DNA of 64,000 bases from Gammaproteobacteria bacterium (GTDB taxonomy: Bacteria; Pseudomonadota; Gammaproteobacteria; SZUA-140), in the NCBI GenBank assembly GCA_026982565.1, contig JALSGV010000074.1, forward strand, positions 1-64,000. Reading direction: 5' to 3'. A program made the position numbers and the translations under genes. A model generated the notes under the pieces. The model saw only the letters and a program-made list of their open reading frames with translations, was not told where the DNA came from and did not search any database. Positions 21,180 through 31,491 of this stretch are shown here, piece after piece (position 1 is the first letter of the stretch; every line of letters starts with the position of its first letter).

Positions 21180-22343
21180 CTAAACGGATTCACGACTCCC
21201 GGAAAGCAAGGGGGATACACCGGGACGCAGCCAGCGCCACGCGATATGGAGCGCCACGGCGCTGACCACGGCAGCCAGAAAATAAGTCGCCTGCGGCCCG
21301 ATGGAGTCCCAGGCGTAACCACTGGCGAAGCTGCCCAGGGCCCCGCCCGCGCCGAAACTGAGACTGCTGTACAAGGCCTGCCCCCGCCCCTGGTATTGTC
21401 CGGAAAAATACTTATGAATCAATGAAATCATCACGGCATGATAGACACCGAAGCTGGCCGCATGAAGAATCTGGGCAGTGACGACGAGTGCGGGATGGGT
21501 GACGAAGAAGGCGATGAGAAGCCAGCGCAAGGTGGTCAGCGCCAGACTGACCATCAACAACATCCTGGCCCCGAGGCGCGGCAGGAGGCGGTGCATCACC
21601 AGAAACACGGCGATCTCAGCGATCACGCCCAGGGCCCACAGTTGGCCCACTACGCTGCGCGCATAGCCATTGTCTTCGAGATAGATGGAAAAAAAGGTGT
21701 AATAAGGGCCATGACTCAGTTGCATCAGGAAACACAGCAACAGCACGGCCATGATCCCGGGCTGGCGCAGGGCATCGAAAATGGAACCCCCACGCCGTAC
21801 CGTCTCGACATGCCCCTGTTCCGGCACGGCGAGGCTGCTCAGCCATATTGCCAGGAACAGCAGCATGAGCACCCAGGGCAAGAGGACGATTCCAAAACGC
21901 TCCAGAAAATACCCCAAACCGATGACGGCCAGAATGAATCCCATGGAACCCCACAGGCGGATACTGCTGTAGCGGTGAGTCTCGCTTCCCAGGTAATTCA
22001 GCGTCAGTGCTTCGAACTGGGGCAGGGATGCATTCCAGAAAAAGCTGAACAGACACATGACCAGGGCCAGCCACCAGAAGCCATTGCCCAAGAAAACGCC
22101 ACCGAAGGCCACGAAGGCGAGCAGCGATGCCAGGCGCACGATGCCGATGCGCCGCCCGCTGTGGTCGGCAATCCACCCCCAGATATAGGGCGCGACGATC
22201 TTGGTCACCATGATGATGGCGATCAGGGCGCCGATCTGCTCCGCCCCAAACCCCAGAAACTTGAGATAGACGCTCCAATAGGGCACCAGGGCGCCAATGG
22301 CGGCGAAATAGAACAGGTAGAATCCGGACAGGCGGTAGTACAT
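21180..22343 (-). CDS. MFS transporter, HcaT/MFS_1_like family
   Basis: The 387-residue integral membrane protein has about twelve hydrophobic helices. It opens with the pattern typical of 3-phenylpropionate (HcaT)-like permeases, YYRLSGFYLFYFAAIGALVP followed by YWSVYLKFLGF. It also has the loop DHSGRRIGIVR between helices 2 and 3 and the segment YSSIRLWGSMGF, as in that group and in nucleoside permease relatives. The real substrate cannot be told from sequence. It lies downstream of aroC in the same orientation, separated by a 25-bp perfect inverted repeat that runs into the aroC stop. Confidence 0.85.
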   Translation of the reverse strand: MYYRLSGFYLFYFAAIGALVPYWSVYLKFLGFGAEQIGALIAIIMVTKIVAPYIWGWIADHSGRRIGIVRLASLLAFVAFGGVFLGNGFWWLALVMCLFSFFWNASLPQFEALTLNYLGSETHRYSSIRLWGSMGFILAVIGLGYFLERFGIVLLPWVLMLLFLAIWLSSLAVPEQGHVETVRRGGSIFDALRQPGIMAVLLLCFLMQLSHGPYYTFFSIYLEDNGYARSVVGQLWALGVIAEIAVFLVMHRLLPRLGARMLLMVSLALTTLRWLLIAFFVTHPALVVTAQILHAASFGVYHAVMISLIHKYFSGQYQGRGQALYSSLSFGAGGALGSFASGYAWDSIGPQATYFLAAVVSAVALHIAWRWLRPGVSPLLSGSRESV

Positions 22344-22354
22344 GGGGTCAGGGT

Positions 22355-22413
22355 AAAGAGTAAAGAGGAAAGATAAAAGGGAAAAGTTCTTTTATCTTTC
22401 CTCTTTACTCTTT
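22355..22413. repeat. 25-bp perfect inverted repeat built of heptads, between aroC and the MFS gene
   Basis: The purine-rich arm at 22355-22379 (heptads AAAGAGT, AAAGAGG, AAAGATA, AAAG) is perfectly complementary to the pyrimidine arm at 22389-22413, with a 9-base loop. The right arm includes the last codons and stop (22405-22407) of aroC. The stem is AT-rich and is not a classical terminator, although it ends transcription-side in a gene boundary. Confidence 0.85.
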
Positions 22414-23505
22414 AGTTGCCGGAACGACTGGCGTCTCCGACTGGACCTCCAGGTTCTGGGCGCGATGGCGCAGCACGTGGTCCATTAGCACAATGGCCAG
22501 CATGGCCTCGGCGATGGGCGTGGCGCGGATACCCACACAAGGGTCATGGCGGCCCTTGGTGACCACCTCACAGGCATTGCCGTGGCGGTCGATGGAAAGG
22601 CAAGGCAGCCTCAGGCTGGAAGTCGGTTTCAGGGCGATGCTGGCGACGATGTCCTGACCGCTGGAAATCCCCCCCAGCACCCCACCCGCATGGTTGCCGA
22701 GAAAACCTTCTGGAGTGATCTCGTCTCGATGTTCCGTGCCCTTCTGTTCTATACACGCAAAACCCGCCCCGATCTCAACGCCCTTGACGGCATTGATGCT
22801 CATCAGGGCATGGGCGATCTCCGCATCCAGGCGGTCGAAGATGGGTTCGCCCAAGCCCGGAAACAGGCCGCTGGCCACCACGTTGATGCGCGCGCCGATG
22901 GAATCCCCTTCCTTGCGCAGGGCATCCATGTAGGCCTCCAGCTCGGCCACCTTGTCCTTGTCGGGACAGAAAAAGGGGTTGTTCTCCACCTCGGCCCAAT
23001 CGAAGGCCTCCGCCTTGATGGGCCCCAGTTGCGCCAGATAGCCGCGCACGGTGATGCCATAGCGGGTCAGGAGGTATTTCTTGGCGATGGCGCCGGCCGC
23101 CACGCGCATGGCGGTCTCACGGGCCGAGGAGCGCCCGCCGCCACGGTAGTCGCGGAAACCATATTTCTGCTGATAGGTATAGTCGGCGTGACCCGGCCGG
23201 AAGGTGTCCTTGATATCCGAGTAATCCTTGGAGCGCTGATCGACATTCTCGATGAGCAGACCGATGGGCGTCCCGGTGGTCTGCCCTTCGAATACGCCGG
23301 AGAGGATTTGCACTTCATCGGTCTCGCGGCGCTGCGTGGTATGCCGTGACTGCCCCGGTTTGCGGCGGTCGAGGTCACGCTGCAGATCGGCAGTAGACAA
23401 TGCCAGGCCGGGTGGGCAACCATCCACGATACACCCGAGCGCAGGCCCATGACTCTCGCCAAAGGTCGTAACGGTGAAAAGCTTGCCGATGCTGTTGCCT
23501 GACAT
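22405..23505 (-). CDS. aroC: chorismate synthase
   Basis: AroC converts 5-enolpyruvylshikimate-3-phosphate to chorismate using reduced FMN, the last step of the shikimate pathway. The 366-residue protein has the start [18 protein letters not shown], the catalytic-region motif [12 protein letters not shown], and the later [16 protein letters not shown]. Length fits E. coli (361). The ATG at 23503-23505 is chosen by homology; the longer frame starts nine codons upstream. hemN lies upstream and the MFS gene downstream, with heptad-type repeats on both sides. Confidence 0.97.
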   Translation of the reverse strand: MSGNSIGKLFTVTTFGESHGPALGCIVDGCPPGLALSTADLQRDLDRRKPGQSRHTTQRRETDEVQILSGVFEGQTTGTPIGLLIENVDQRSKDYSDIKDTFRPGHADYTYQQKYGFRDYRGGGRSSARETAMRVAAGAIAKKYLLTRYGITVRGYLAQLGPIKAEAFDWAEVENNPFFCPDKDKVAELEAYMDALRKEGDSIGARINVVASGLFPGLGEPIFDRLDAEIAHALMSINAVKGVEIGAGFACIEQKGTEHRDEITPEGFLGNHAGGVLGGISSGQDIVASIALKPTSSLRLPCLSIDRHGNACEVVTKGRHDPCVGIRATPIAEAMLAIVLMDHVLRHRAQNLEVQSETPVVPATKE

Positions 23506-23529
23506 GGGGATATTGTAAGGGGAAAGGGA

Positions 23530-23575
23530 CAAGATACAAGGGACAAGACCCCACCCCTTGTATCTTGTATCTTGC
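23530..23575. repeat. heptad-type inverted repeat between hemN and aroC
   Basis: CAAGATACAAGG (23530-23541) is complementary to CCTTGTATCTTG (23556-23567). The flanks continue in sevens: GACAAGA, TACAAGG, GACAAGA, then CCTTGTA, TCTTGTA, TCTTGCC. The design is the same as that of the repeat after aroC, but the heptad sequence is different. Confidence 0.7.
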
Positions 23576-23582
23576 CCTGAGT

Positions 23583-24971
23583 CTAAATCACCTTCGAAAA
23601 GCGCTGCTCCGACTTCTCCCGCAAATAGCGGTCGAAAACCATGCAGATATTGCGGATCAGCAGGCGGCCGGCGGGATTGACCCGGATCGAAGCGGCGTCC
23701 AGTTGCAGCAGGCCGTCAGCCTGCATGGCGCCCAGTTCCTCGAGCTCAGAGGCGAAATAGGCGCCGAAGTCGATGCCGTAACGTTTTTCGACGGTTGCGA
23801 AGTTCAGTTCGAACTGGCAGATCAGTTGGGTTATGACCTCACAGCGCAGCAGATCGTCGTCGTTGAGCTGGATACCGCGGTAGACCGGCAGTTTACCCTG
23901 GTCCAGCAGGCGCTGATAATCCTCGAGCTGCTTGACGTTCTGGCTGTAACTGTTGCCCACCATGCTGATGGATGTCACGCCAAGGCCGATGAGATCGCAG
24001 TCAGCGTGGGTGGAATAGCCCTGGAAGTTGCGATACAGGCTGCCCTCGCGCTGGGCCACCGCCAGTTCGTCTTCAGGGCGTGCGAAATGATCCATGCCGA
24101 TATACACATAGCCGGCATTGTTCAGTTTCTCGATGGTCATCTGCAGGATGTCCAGCTTTTCCGCCGCCGAGGGCAGATCGGCCTCGTTGATGCGGCGCTG
24201 CGGCTTGAACAACTCCGGCAGGTGGGCATAGTTGAACACGGACAGACGGTCGGGCCCCGCCGCGATCACCTTGTCCACGGTGCGGGAAAAACTCCCCATT
24301 CCCTGAAACGGCAAGCCGTAAATCAGATCGACACTGACCGACTTGAAGCCCTCCTCGCGCGCCTGTTCCAGCACCGAGAAGGTCTGCTCCTCGGACTGGA
24401 TGCGATTGACGGCCTTCTGCACCCGCTCGTCGAAATCCTGCACGCCCATGCTCATGCGGTTGAAACCCAGTTCGCGCAAGAAACGAATGGTGTCGGATTG
24501 CACCTCGCGGGGATCGATCTCGATCGAGTATTCGCCCGTGTCGTCGTCATGGAGCCTGAAATGGGCGCGGGTCTGCGCCATCAGGTCCGCCATCTGCTGG
24601 TGGTCGATAAAAGTGGGCGTTCCACCGCCCCAGTGCAGTTGATCCACCACCCGGCTGCCGTCGAACAGCGCCCCCTGCAGGGCGATCTCGCGATGGACAT
24701 TCTCCAGATAGGGAACGGCATGGGCGCGATTCTTGGTGGCGATCTTGTTGCAGGCGCAGTAAAAGCACAGGGTGTCGCAGAAAGGAATATGGAAATACAG
24801 GGATATGGGGCGCAAGGGCGTCTCCCGGTTGGTGGCCTCCACGCAGGCGCGGTACTCTTTCTCGCCAAACCCTTGGTGAAACTGCACCGCGGTGGGATAG
24901 GAAGTATAACGGGGTCCGCTCTTGTCGTAGCGCCGGATAAGGTCGATATCGAATACCAGGGATTGGTCCAT
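23583..24971 (-). CDS. hemN: oxygen-independent coproporphyrinogen III oxidase (radical SAM)
   Basis: HemN decarboxylates coproporphyrinogen III to protoporphyrinogen IX without oxygen in heme synthesis. The 462-residue protein has the N-terminal [13 protein letters not shown], the radical SAM cluster motif [10 protein letters not shown] (CxxxCxxC with a fourth Cys, as in true HemN), the GGGTPTF motif and a C-terminal HemN domain. Length and N-terminus distinguish it from HemW. Start ATG at 24969-24971. It lies upstream of aroC and downstream of prmB on the minus strand. Confidence 0.96.
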   Translation of the reverse strand: MDQSLVFDIDLIRRYDKSGPRYTSYPTAVQFHQGFGEKEYRACVEATNRETPLRPISLYFHIPFCDTLCFYCACNKIATKNRAHAVPYLENVHREIALQGALFDGSRVVDQLHWGGGTPTFIDHQQMADLMAQTRAHFRLHDDDTGEYSIEIDPREVQSDTIRFLRELGFNRMSMGVQDFDERVQKAVNRIQSEEQTFSVLEQAREEGFKSVSVDLIYGLPFQGMGSFSRTVDKVIAAGPDRLSVFNYAHLPELFKPQRRINEADLPSAAEKLDILQMTIEKLNNAGYVYIGMDHFARPEDELAVAQREGSLYRNFQGYSTHADCDLIGLGVTSISMVGNSYSQNVKQLEDYQRLLDQGKLPVYRGIQLNDDDLLRCEVITQLICQFELNFATVEKRYGIDFGAYFASELEELGAMQADGLLQLDAASIRVNPAGRLLIRNICMVFDRYLREKSEQRFSKVI

Positions 24972-25040
24972 TGTGTATTTCCTTGATTTCTATCAGCCCA
25001 TTATAGAGGTTTTTTTACAGCGCGGCGAACGGCCCGGCCT

Positions 25041-26006
25041 TCATGGCTTATTGGCGCCCAATTCGAGCAGTTGCCCGTGGGTCAGAAGAAAAACCCCGCT
25101 GCCGCCATGCGCGAACTCCAGCCACATGAAGGGCACATTGGGAAAACGCCGCTCGAGGGCCGCCTGGCTGTTTCCGACTTCAACAATCAGGATACCGTCC
25201 TCGCTCAGATAGTCTGCCGCCCGCGCCATGATTTCTATGGCGAACTCCAGCCCCTCTTCTTCCGCCACCAGCCCAGTGACAGGTTCGTGGCGGTATTCAT
25301 CGGGCAGCACGGCCATCTCTTCCTGGGGCACATAGGGTGGATTGCTGACGATGATATCGTAGGAACGCCGTGGCAGGCCGGCAAACAAGTCCGACTCCAA
25401 GGGATGGACGCGTCGACCCAGGCCATGGCGCTCGACGTTGATGCGCGCGACGGCCAGGGCGTCAGGTGAAATATCCGCGGCATCCACCTCGGCCTGGGGA
25501 AAGGCGTGGGCACACGCGATGGCGATGCAGCCACTGCCGGTGCCCATATCCAGGATACGGTGGACGGCCTGCCCCGGTCTGATCCACGGGCTGAACCCGC
25601 CAGCGATCAATTCGGCGATGGGTGAGCGCGGCACCAGCACGCGTTCATCGACATGGAATTCGAGGCCGCAGAACCAGGCTGTACGGGTAATATAGGCGGC
25701 GGGAATGCGCTCCCGAATACGACGCGAGACCATTTCATGCACAGTCTGGCGCGCCGTCTCATCCAGGCGCCGCTGCAAGGCCCCTTCCAGGTCATCATAT
25801 GAGAGATGCAGCGCATGGCTTACCAGGCAGGCCGCCTCATCCAGGGCATTGTCCGTCCCGTGCCCAAAAAAAACGCCTGATTGCTCCAGTTGCCGCGCCG
25901 CCCACCGGATCGCGTCATCTACCGTGCTGAACTTGTCCAGCTCCCCCGCCACAGAATCTCCACCTTCGACTGCCGAATCAATGCCGCAGTTTACACCTTC
26001 CGACAT
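25041..26006 (-). CDS. prmB: ribosomal protein L3 N5-glutamine methyltransferase PrmB
   Basis: PrmB methylates a glutamine of ribosomal protein L3 using S-adenosylmethionine. The 321-residue protein has a helical N-terminal domain with [16 protein letters not shown] as in PrmB, the SAM-binding stretch [13 protein letters not shown], and the catalytic NPPYVP motif. The FGHGTDN segment and length (E. coli 310) favour PrmB over the related PrmC. In E. coli prmB neighbours aroC; here hemN lies between them. It is divergent from ettA. Confidence 0.93.
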   Translation of the reverse strand: MSEGVNCGIDSAVEGGDSVAGELDKFSTVDDAIRWAARQLEQSGVFFGHGTDNALDEAACLVSHALHLSYDDLEGALQRRLDETARQTVHEMVSRRIRERIPAAYITRTAWFCGLEFHVDERVLVPRSPIAELIAGGFSPWIRPGQAVHRILDMGTGSGCIAIACAHAFPQAEVDAADISPDALAVARINVERHGLGRRVHPLESDLFAGLPRRSYDIIVSNPPYVPQEEMAVLPDEYRHEPVTGLVAEEEGLEFAIEIMARAADYLSEDGILIVEVGNSQAALERRFPNVPFMWLEFAHGGSGVFLLTHGQLLELGANKP

Positions 26007-26081
26007 CCCCTTTCCTATGTTTATGGATTCCTGCTATTCTTCGCCAATGTTTTGAAACCGGCGCGATCCCAGATTCGAGTT

Positions 26082-27746
26082 ATGGCCCAATATATCTACT
26101 CCATGAACGGCGTGGGAAAAATCGTCCCACCGAAACGCACCATCCTCAAGGACATTTATCTCTCTTTCTTCCACGGCGCCAAGATCGGCGTGCTGGGGCT
26201 GAACGGCGCGGGCAAATCCACTTTGCTGCGCATCATGGCCGGGCTGGACACGGAAATCGAAGGCGAGGCGCGGGCGCAGGCGGGCATCCGCATCGGCTAC
26301 CTGCCCCAGGAACCCCAGCTCGATCCGGCCAAGGACGTGCGCGGCAACGTGGAAGAAGGACTGTCGGAGATCACCGAGGCGCAGCGCAAGCTGGAAGCGG
26401 TCTATGCCGCCTATGCGGAACCCGACGCCGACTTCGACGCCCTGGCGGCGGAACAGGCGCGCCTGGAAAACATTCTCCAGGCCGCCGATGGTCACAACCT
26501 GGAACACAAGCTGGAGGTGGCGGCCGACGCCCTGCGCCTGCCGCCCTGGGATGCCGATGTCACCAAGCTGTCAGGCGGTGAGCGCCGCCGCGTGGCCTTG
26601 TGCAAGCTGCTGCTGTCCAGCCCCGACATGCTGCTGCTGGACGAACCCACCAACCACCTGGATGCCGAGTCCGTCGCCTGGCTGGAACGTTTCCTCCATG
26701 AATTTCCGGGCACGGTCGTGGCCATCACCCACGATCGTTATTTCCTCGACAACGTCGCCGGATGGATCCTGGAACTGGACCGCGGGCAGGGCATCCCCTG
26801 GGAAGGCAACTACTCTTCCTGGCTGGAACAGAAGGAAAAACGCCTGGAGATCGAGGAACGCCAGGAGAGCGCCCGCCAGCGCGCCATCAAGGCGGAACTG
26901 GAATGGGTGCGCAGCAACCCCAAGGGGCGGCACAGCAAGAGCAAGGCCCGACTGGCGCGCTTCGAGGAACTCAACAATCAGGAATTCCAGAGGCGTAACG
27001 AGACGCGCGAAATTTATATTCCACCCGGCCCCCGCCTGGGCGATCAGGTCGTCGAGGCCAAAGGCCTGCGCAAGGGCTTCGGCGACCGCCTGCTCATCGA
27101 CAATCTCGATTTCAGCCTGCCTCCCGGCGCCATCGTCGGCATCATCGGCCCCAACGGGGCGGGCAAGACCACCCTGTTCCGCATGATCACGGGCCAGGAG
27201 CAACCCGACAGCGGAGAGATCCGCATCGGTGAAACGGTGCAGATCGCCTACGTCGATCAGAGCCGTGATTCACTGGATGACAACAAGACGGTCTGGGAAG
27301 AGATCTCGGATGGCCAGGACATCATCACCGTCGGCAAATACGAGACACCTTCGCGCGCCTATTGCGGCCGCTTCAATTTCAAGGGCAACGACCAGCAAAA
27401 GCGCATTGGCGACCTGTCGGGCGGCGAACGCAACCGCGTCCACCTGGCCAAACTGCTGCGCAGCGGCGGCAACGTCCTGCTCCTCGACGAACCCACCAAC
27501 GATCTCGACGTGGAAACCCTGCGCGCCCTGGAAGAGGCGCTGCTGGCCTTCCCGGGCTGCGCCGTGGTCATCTCCCACGACCGCTGGTTCCTGGACCGCA
27601 TCGCCACCCACATCCTTGCCTTCGAGGGCGACAGCCATGTGGAATGGTTCACTGGCAACTATGCCGACTACGAAGCGGACCTGCACCGCCGCCTGGGCAT
27701 CGACGCCGACCAGCCGAAGCGCATCAAGTACAAGAAGCTGGGGTGA
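26082..27746 (+). CDS. ettA: energy-dependent translational throttle protein EttA (ABC-F)
   Basis: EttA is a soluble ABC-F ATPase that binds the ribosomal E site and gates the first elongation steps according to ATP/ADP. The 554-residue protein (E. coli 555) has two ABC domains with Walker [10 protein letters not shown] and GPNGAGKTT and signatures [11 protein letters not shown] and [11 protein letters not shown]. Between them is the P-site tRNA interaction linker ([20 protein letters not shown]). The ATG at 26082 ([13 protein letters not shown]) matches the family start; the frame runs open further upstream over prmB. Its end overlaps convergent rimI by 23 bp. Confidence 0.96.
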   Translation: MAQYIYSMNGVGKIVPPKRTILKDIYLSFFHGAKIGVLGLNGAGKSTLLRIMAGLDTEIEGEARAQAGIRIGYLPQEPQLDPAKDVRGNVEEGLSEITEAQRKLEAVYAAYAEPDADFDALAAEQARLENILQAADGHNLEHKLEVAADALRLPPWDADVTKLSGGERRRVALCKLLLSSPDMLLLDEPTNHLDAESVAWLERFLHEFPGTVVAITHDRYFLDNVAGWILELDRGQGIPWEGNYSSWLEQKEKRLEIEERQESARQRAIKAELEWVRSNPKGRHSKSKARLARFEELNNQEFQRRNETREIYIPPGPRLGDQVVEAKGLRKGFGDRLLIDNLDFSLPPGAIVGIIGPNGAGKTTLFRMITGQEQPDSGEIRIGETVQIAYVDQSRDSLDDNKTVWEEISDGQDIITVGKYETPSRAYCGRFNFKGNDQQKRIGDLSGGERNRVHLAKLLRSGGNVLLLDEPTNDLDVETLRALEEALLAFPGCAVVISHDRWFLDRIATHILAFEGDSHVEWFTGNYADYEADLHRRLGIDADQPKRIKYKKLG

Positions 27747-28179
27747 GTTCGATGGCGAACAACAGGGCGTCCTCCCGTCCCTCGGCCGCCGGATAATACG
27801 CCGGTCGCACGCCTACTTCGTTGAAACCGAAGCGCCGGTAGAGGCTGATCGCGCCGCTGTTTGAAACCCGCACCTCCAGCAGCATGCACTTCGCCCCTCG
27901 TTGGCGCGCCTGCTTCATCAGGAAACGCAGGATGGCGGTGCCGTGGCCCAGCCGGCGGCGCCCGGGATTCACGCACAGGTTCAGCACATGACATTCACCC
28001 GCGGCCACCGAAATCACGCCATAGCCGACGATGTCCCGCCCGGCCTCAGCCACATAACAGAGATGGCCGGCGCGCAGGCAGTCCCTGAAAATGCCTTCAC
28101 TCCACGGGAAGGGGTAAGCGGAACGCTCGATGGCAAGCACGGCCGGGAGGTCCTCCGGCACCATACGACGCATGTACAT
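27724..28179 (-). CDS. rimI: ribosomal protein S18-alanine N-acetyltransferase RimI
   Basis: This 151-residue GNAT acetyltransferase modifies the N-terminal alanine of ribosomal protein S18. It shows the RimI pattern: [19 protein letters not shown] near the N-terminus, the acetyl-CoA loop [14 protein letters not shown], then [20 protein letters not shown]. An alternative ATG lies two codons downstream. It follows the uracil-DNA glycosylase gene by 16 bp, so leuA-udg-rimI may be one unit. It overlaps the end of ettA tail to tail by 23 bp. Confidence 0.93.
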   Translation of the reverse strand: MYMRRMVPEDLPAVLAIERSAYPFPWSEGIFRDCLRAGHLCYVAEAGRDIVGYGVISVAAGECHVLNLCVNPGRRRLGHGTAILRFLMKQARQRGAKCMLLEVRVSNSGAISLYRRFGFNEVGVRPAYYPAAEGREDALLFAIELTPASCT

Positions 28180-28195
28180 GACAGGCCTTTGCCCC

Positions 28196-28867
28196 TTACT
28201 CAGACAACAACCGCCTCACCCGCTTGAGATCCTCCCAGGCCTTGCGCTTTTCCTTGGGCGAGCGCAGCAGATAAGCCGGATGATAGGTCACCACCACGGG
28301 AATTTCCCCGTCGCCATAGTGGTAACGCTGCCCGCGCATGGCGCCGATGCGCTCCTCGCGCTTGAGAAGATTCTGGGCGGCAATCCTGCCCACGGCCAGG
28401 ATCACCTGTGGCCGCAACAGCTCGATCTGGCGTTTCAGCCAGGGCTCGCAACTGACCACTTCCTCCGGTCGCGGATCGCGGTTGTTGGGCGGACGGCATT
28501 TGAGGATGTTGGCGATGTACACGGTTTCCCGCTGCAGGCCGATGGCGCGCAGCATCTCGTTGAGCAGCTTGCCGGCCCGTCCCACGAAGGGCTCGCCCTG
28601 GCGGTCCTCGTCGGCGCCCGGGGCCTCGCCAATGATCAACAGGCGCGCCTCGTGGCTTCCGACGCCGAAGACAGTCTGCGTGCGGGTCTTGTGCAGTTCG
28701 CAGCGCGTGCAGGCGGCGACCTGGGCCTCCAGGGCGCGCCATTCAGCAGCAACATCAAAGGCGACAGCATCATCCACGGCCGCCTCGGGAACAGCCGCGT
28801 CACGGGATATCCACACGGGTATCCCCATGGCATCCAGATAGTGTCTCTGTCGCTCAGTGACGCCCAT
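28196..28867 (-). CDS. uracil-DNA glycosylase, family 4 (iron-sulfur)
   Basis: This enzyme removes uracil from DNA for base-excision repair. The 223-residue protein has the four cysteines that ligate a [4Fe-4S] cluster (C53, C56, C124, C140), motif GEAPG at 80-84 followed by [12 protein letters not shown], and the HPAYLL motif with H196. These define family 4, as opposed to Ung. The first 45 residues are a variable extension, seen in many proteobacterial members. It sits between leuA and rimI on the minus strand; udg next to rimI is a common pairing. Confidence 0.93.
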   Translation of the reverse strand: MGVTERQRHYLDAMGIPVWISRDAAVPEAAVDDAVAFDVAAEWRALEAQVAACTRCELHKTRTQTVFGVGSHEARLLIIGEAPGADEDRQGEPFVGRAGKLLNEMLRAIGLQRETVYIANILKCRPPNNRDPRPEEVVSCEPWLKRQIELLRPQVILAVGRIAAQNLLKREERIGAMRGQRYHYGDGEIPVVVTYHPAYLLRSPKEKRKAWEDLKRVRRLLSE

Positions 28868-28880
28868 CAGCCCCCCGGCA

Positions 28881-30422
28881 TCACACCTGGGGATGGGCGC
28901 GGCTGCCCGGCTCGATGATCTTGTTCAGGGCGTTGATATAGGCCTTGGCCGAGGCAATGACGATATCGGTGTCCGCGCCCTGGCCGTTGACGATGCGCCC
29001 CCCCTTCTCCAGGCGTACCGTCACCTCGCCCTGGGAATCCGTCCCGCTGGTGATGGCATTGACTGAGTAAAGCTGCAGCTCGGCCTCGCTCTTCACGATG
29101 GAATCGATGGCGCGGAAAGTGGCGTCAACGGGACCACTGCCTGATGCCGTCACCCGGGTCTCCTGGCCGCCGAACCACAGGGTCACCCCGGCCTGGGGTT
29201 TCTCACCGGTCTCAGAACATACTTTGAGGGCCACCAACTTGATGAATTCGTTCTCGGCCGCCAGGTTGGCGTCCGTGACCAGGGCCTGCAGGTCTTCATC
29301 GTAAATCTCGTGTTTCTTGTCGGCCAGGTCCTTGAAGCGCGCGAAGGCCTCGTTCAGTTCCTCCTCGGAGGCGAACTCGATATCCAGTTCCTTGAGGCGG
29401 GTGCGGAAGGCATTGCGCCCGGAATGCTTGCCCAGCACCATGCGATTGGCGTTCCAGCCCACGTCCTCGGCGCGCATGATTTCATAGGTCTCGCGATTCT
29501 TCAAAACGCCGTCCTGGTGAATACCCGATTCATGGGCAAAGGCGTTGGCGCCCACGATGGCCTTGTTGGGCTGTACCGCGAAGCCGGTGATGCCCGCCAC
29601 CAGGCGGCTGGTGGGCACGATCTGTGTGGCATCGATATTGGTCTCGCAGGGAAAGACATCCTGGCGCGTGCGCACCGCCATCACCGTCTCTTCCAGGGCG
29701 GCGTTCCCGGCCCGCTCGCCCAGGCCGTTGATGGTGCATTCCACCTGGCGGGCGCCGTTCATGACCGCTGCGAGGGAGTTGGCGACGGCCAGCCCCAGGT
29801 CGTTGTGGCAATGAACGGAAAAGACGGCGCGGTCTGAATTGGGCACACGTTCAATGAGGTTGCGGATCAAATCGCCGAACTGCTGGGGAATATTGTAGCC
29901 CACGGTATCGGGAATATTGATGGTCCCGGCGCCGGCGTCGATGACGGCCTCGATGACCCGGCACAGGAAATCCGTATCGGAGCGCCCCGCATCTTCCGGC
30001 GAAAACTCCACGTTATCCGTATAGCGGCGGGCATGCCTGACGGCCTGTACGGCCTGCTCCAAAACCTGGTCCGGACTCAGACGCAGCTTCATCTGCATAT
30101 GTATGGGGGAAGTGGCGATAAAGGTGTGGATACGCGACGAGGCGGCCTCCTTCAAGGCCTCGCCGGCGCGGTCGATGTCCTTCTCGAGGGCGCGCGCCAA
30201 ACCACACACCGTACTCTCGCGCACCGCCCTGGCGACGGCCTGCACGGCTTCGAAATCGCCGGGACTGGCGATGGGAAAACCGGCCTCGATCACATCCACC
30301 CGCATGCGCTCCAGCGCCTTGGCGATACGCACCTTTTCGTCACGGGTCATGGAGGCGCCGGGGCTCTGCTCCCCGTCCCGAAGGGTCGTATCGAATATAA
30401 TGAGTTTTTCTTTGCTATTCAT
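28881..30422 (-). CDS. leuA: 2-isopropylmalate synthase
   Basis: LeuA condenses acetyl-CoA with 2-oxoisovalerate, the committed step of leucine synthesis. The 513-residue protein has the HMGL-like TIM barrel with [13 protein letters not shown], the metal-ligand motif [11 protein letters not shown], the GLGERAGNA loop, and the C-terminal LeuA dimer/allosteric domain that binds leucine. Length agrees with E. coli LeuA (523). The other leucine genes (leuBCD) are not in this window. A leader ORF rich in Leu codons lies upstream, suggesting attenuation control. Confidence 0.97.
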   Translation of the reverse strand: MNSKEKLIIFDTTLRDGEQSPGASMTRDEKVRIAKALERMRVDVIEAGFPIASPGDFEAVQAVARAVRESTVCGLARALEKDIDRAGEALKEAASSRIHTFIATSPIHMQMKLRLSPDQVLEQAVQAVRHARRYTDNVEFSPEDAGRSDTDFLCRVIEAVIDAGAGTINIPDTVGYNIPQQFGDLIRNLIERVPNSDRAVFSVHCHNDLGLAVANSLAAVMNGARQVECTINGLGERAGNAALEETVMAVRTRQDVFPCETNIDATQIVPTSRLVAGITGFAVQPNKAIVGANAFAHESGIHQDGVLKNRETYEIMRAEDVGWNANRMVLGKHSGRNAFRTRLKELDIEFASEEELNEAFARFKDLADKKHEIYDEDLQALVTDANLAAENEFIKLVALKVCSETGEKPQAGVTLWFGGQETRVTASGSGPVDATFRAIDSIVKSEAELQLYSVNAITSGTDSQGEVTVRLEKGGRIVNGQGADTDIVIASAKAYINALNKIIEPGSRAHPQV

Positions 30423-30548
30423 AACCTAGCTCCAAACAGTCTACAGTGTAACCCACTCGCGGGATTACAAAAAATCTTCATCACTCCGCGGGGCGGAGGC
30501 ATCACAGTGGTCATCGGGGATTGAGGTGGTACGGTAGAATGGGCTGCC
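30423..30548 (-). promoter_or_regulatory. candidate leuA attenuator region (hairpins plus T-run)
   Basis: Between the leader ORF and leuA the minus-strand RNA can form a CTCCGC/GCGGAG hairpin (loop CCC), followed after eight bases by TTTTTT. Closer to leuA it can form a TGTAA-CCC/GGGTTACA hairpin. The CCCCGC of the first hairpin is also complementary to GCGGGG inside the leader ORF, giving mutually exclusive pairings as expected for an attenuator. This is inferred from sequence only. Confidence 0.45.
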
Positions 30549-30662
30549 TTACGGCAGCAGCAGACGCAGGCAGGTGAAACCGGCGCAGCGGGGTACGGGA
30601 GCCCCGCCTTTCACACGGAAAGGGCGCATGTTCTGTGAGTTTATGGAGTGCTTCTCATACAT
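30549..30662 (-). CDS. candidate leucine leader peptide
   Basis: A short ORF upstream of leuA starts at the ATG at 30660-30662 (37 residues) or at the in-frame ATG at 30627-30629 (26 residues). It ends CLRLLLP with Leu codons CTG CGT CTG CTG CTG just before the TAA. Four Leu in five codons at the end of a short ORF in front of leuA is the design of leucine leader peptides. The last Leu codons overlap the arm of a GCTGCC-GTAA-GGCAGC hairpin (30543-30558). Shine-Dalgarno matches are weak for both starts, so translation is uncertain. Confidence 0.5.
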   Translation of the reverse strand: MYEKHSINSQNMRPFRVKGGAPVPRCAGFTCLRLLLP

Positions 30663-30705
30663 GGCTCAAATATAACCCAGCAGTCAGGGAAAGCCAAGCA
30701 ACGGC

Positions 30706-31491
30706 TCAGTCTTTATCTTCTTCGGCTGAATCCCCATCCTCCCTGAGCCCCGCCCTTCTCATGGCGCGCTTCTTACGCACCTGCAGCAGCGTCATGATCA
30801 AGCCTGAAAAGGCATAGGTCACGGCCATGGCGAACAGGACGATGGGGGGGTCGATGGACACGAAGACGAAGATCAGCACCAGCAGCAGGATGGCGACAAA
30901 GGGAACCTTGCCCCTGAGGTCGATATCCTTGAAGCTGTAGTAGCGCACGTTGCTCACCATCAGGAGCCCGGCTCCCAGGGTGAGAATGAAGGTCAGGTAG
31001 CTGATATCCTCGCCCTTGATGTCGTAGTCGCTGCTCAGCCACACCAGGCCGGCGATGAGGGCCGCCGCTGGCGGCGAAGGCAAACCCTGGAAATAGGCCT
31101 TGTCGCCGGTCTCCGACTGGGTGTTGAAGCGCGCCAGGCGCAGCGCCGCGGCGGCGGTGTAGATGAAGGCCGCCAGCCAGCCGAGCTTGCCGAGGGAGGA
31201 GAGCGACCACACATAGACCACCAGGGCCGGCGCCAGGCCGAAGGCCACCATGTCGGAGAGGCTGTCGTACTCGACGCCGAAATCGCTCTGGGTGTTGGTG
31301 AGGCGCGCGACGCGCCCGTCCACCCCGTCCATGAACTGGGCCACGAAGATGGCGATGCCCGCGGCCTCGAAGCGCCCACCGATGGCCGCCACGATGGCGT
31401 AGAAGCCGGCGAACAACGCCGCCGTGGTAAACAGGTTGGGCAGCAGGTAGATGCCCCTGCGGCGCTTTGGCGCCTTGATTTCTTCTGTCAC
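30706..31491 (-). CDS. pssA: CDP-diacylglycerol-serine O-phosphatidyltransferase (phosphatidylserine synthase, PssA type II)
   Basis: This integral membrane enzyme joins CDP-diacylglycerol and serine to give phosphatidylserine. The 261-residue protein has several hydrophobic helices and the CDP-alcohol phosphotransferase motif D58-G59-x2-A62-R63-x8-G72-x3-D76-x3-D80. A basic N-terminal start (KAPKRRRGIYLLPNLFT) and acidic tail are typical of the Bacillus-type (class II) enzyme. The start is GTG at 31489-31491, overlapping the stop of the PSD-like gene by the four bases GTGA, so translation is probably coupled. Confidence 0.93.
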   Translation of the reverse strand: MTEEIKAPKRRRGIYLLPNLFTTAALFAGFYAIVAAIGGRFEAAGIAIFVAQFMDGVDGRVARLTNTQSDFGVEYDSLSDMVAFGLAPALVVYVWSLSSLGKLGWLAAFIYTAAAALRLARFNTQSETGDKAYFQGLPSPPAAALIAGLVWLSSDYDIKGEDISYLTFILTLGAGLLMVSNVRYYSFKDIDLRGKVPFVAILLLVLIFVFVSIDPPIVLFAMAVTYAFSGLIMTLLQVRKKRAMRRAGLREDGDSAEEDKD

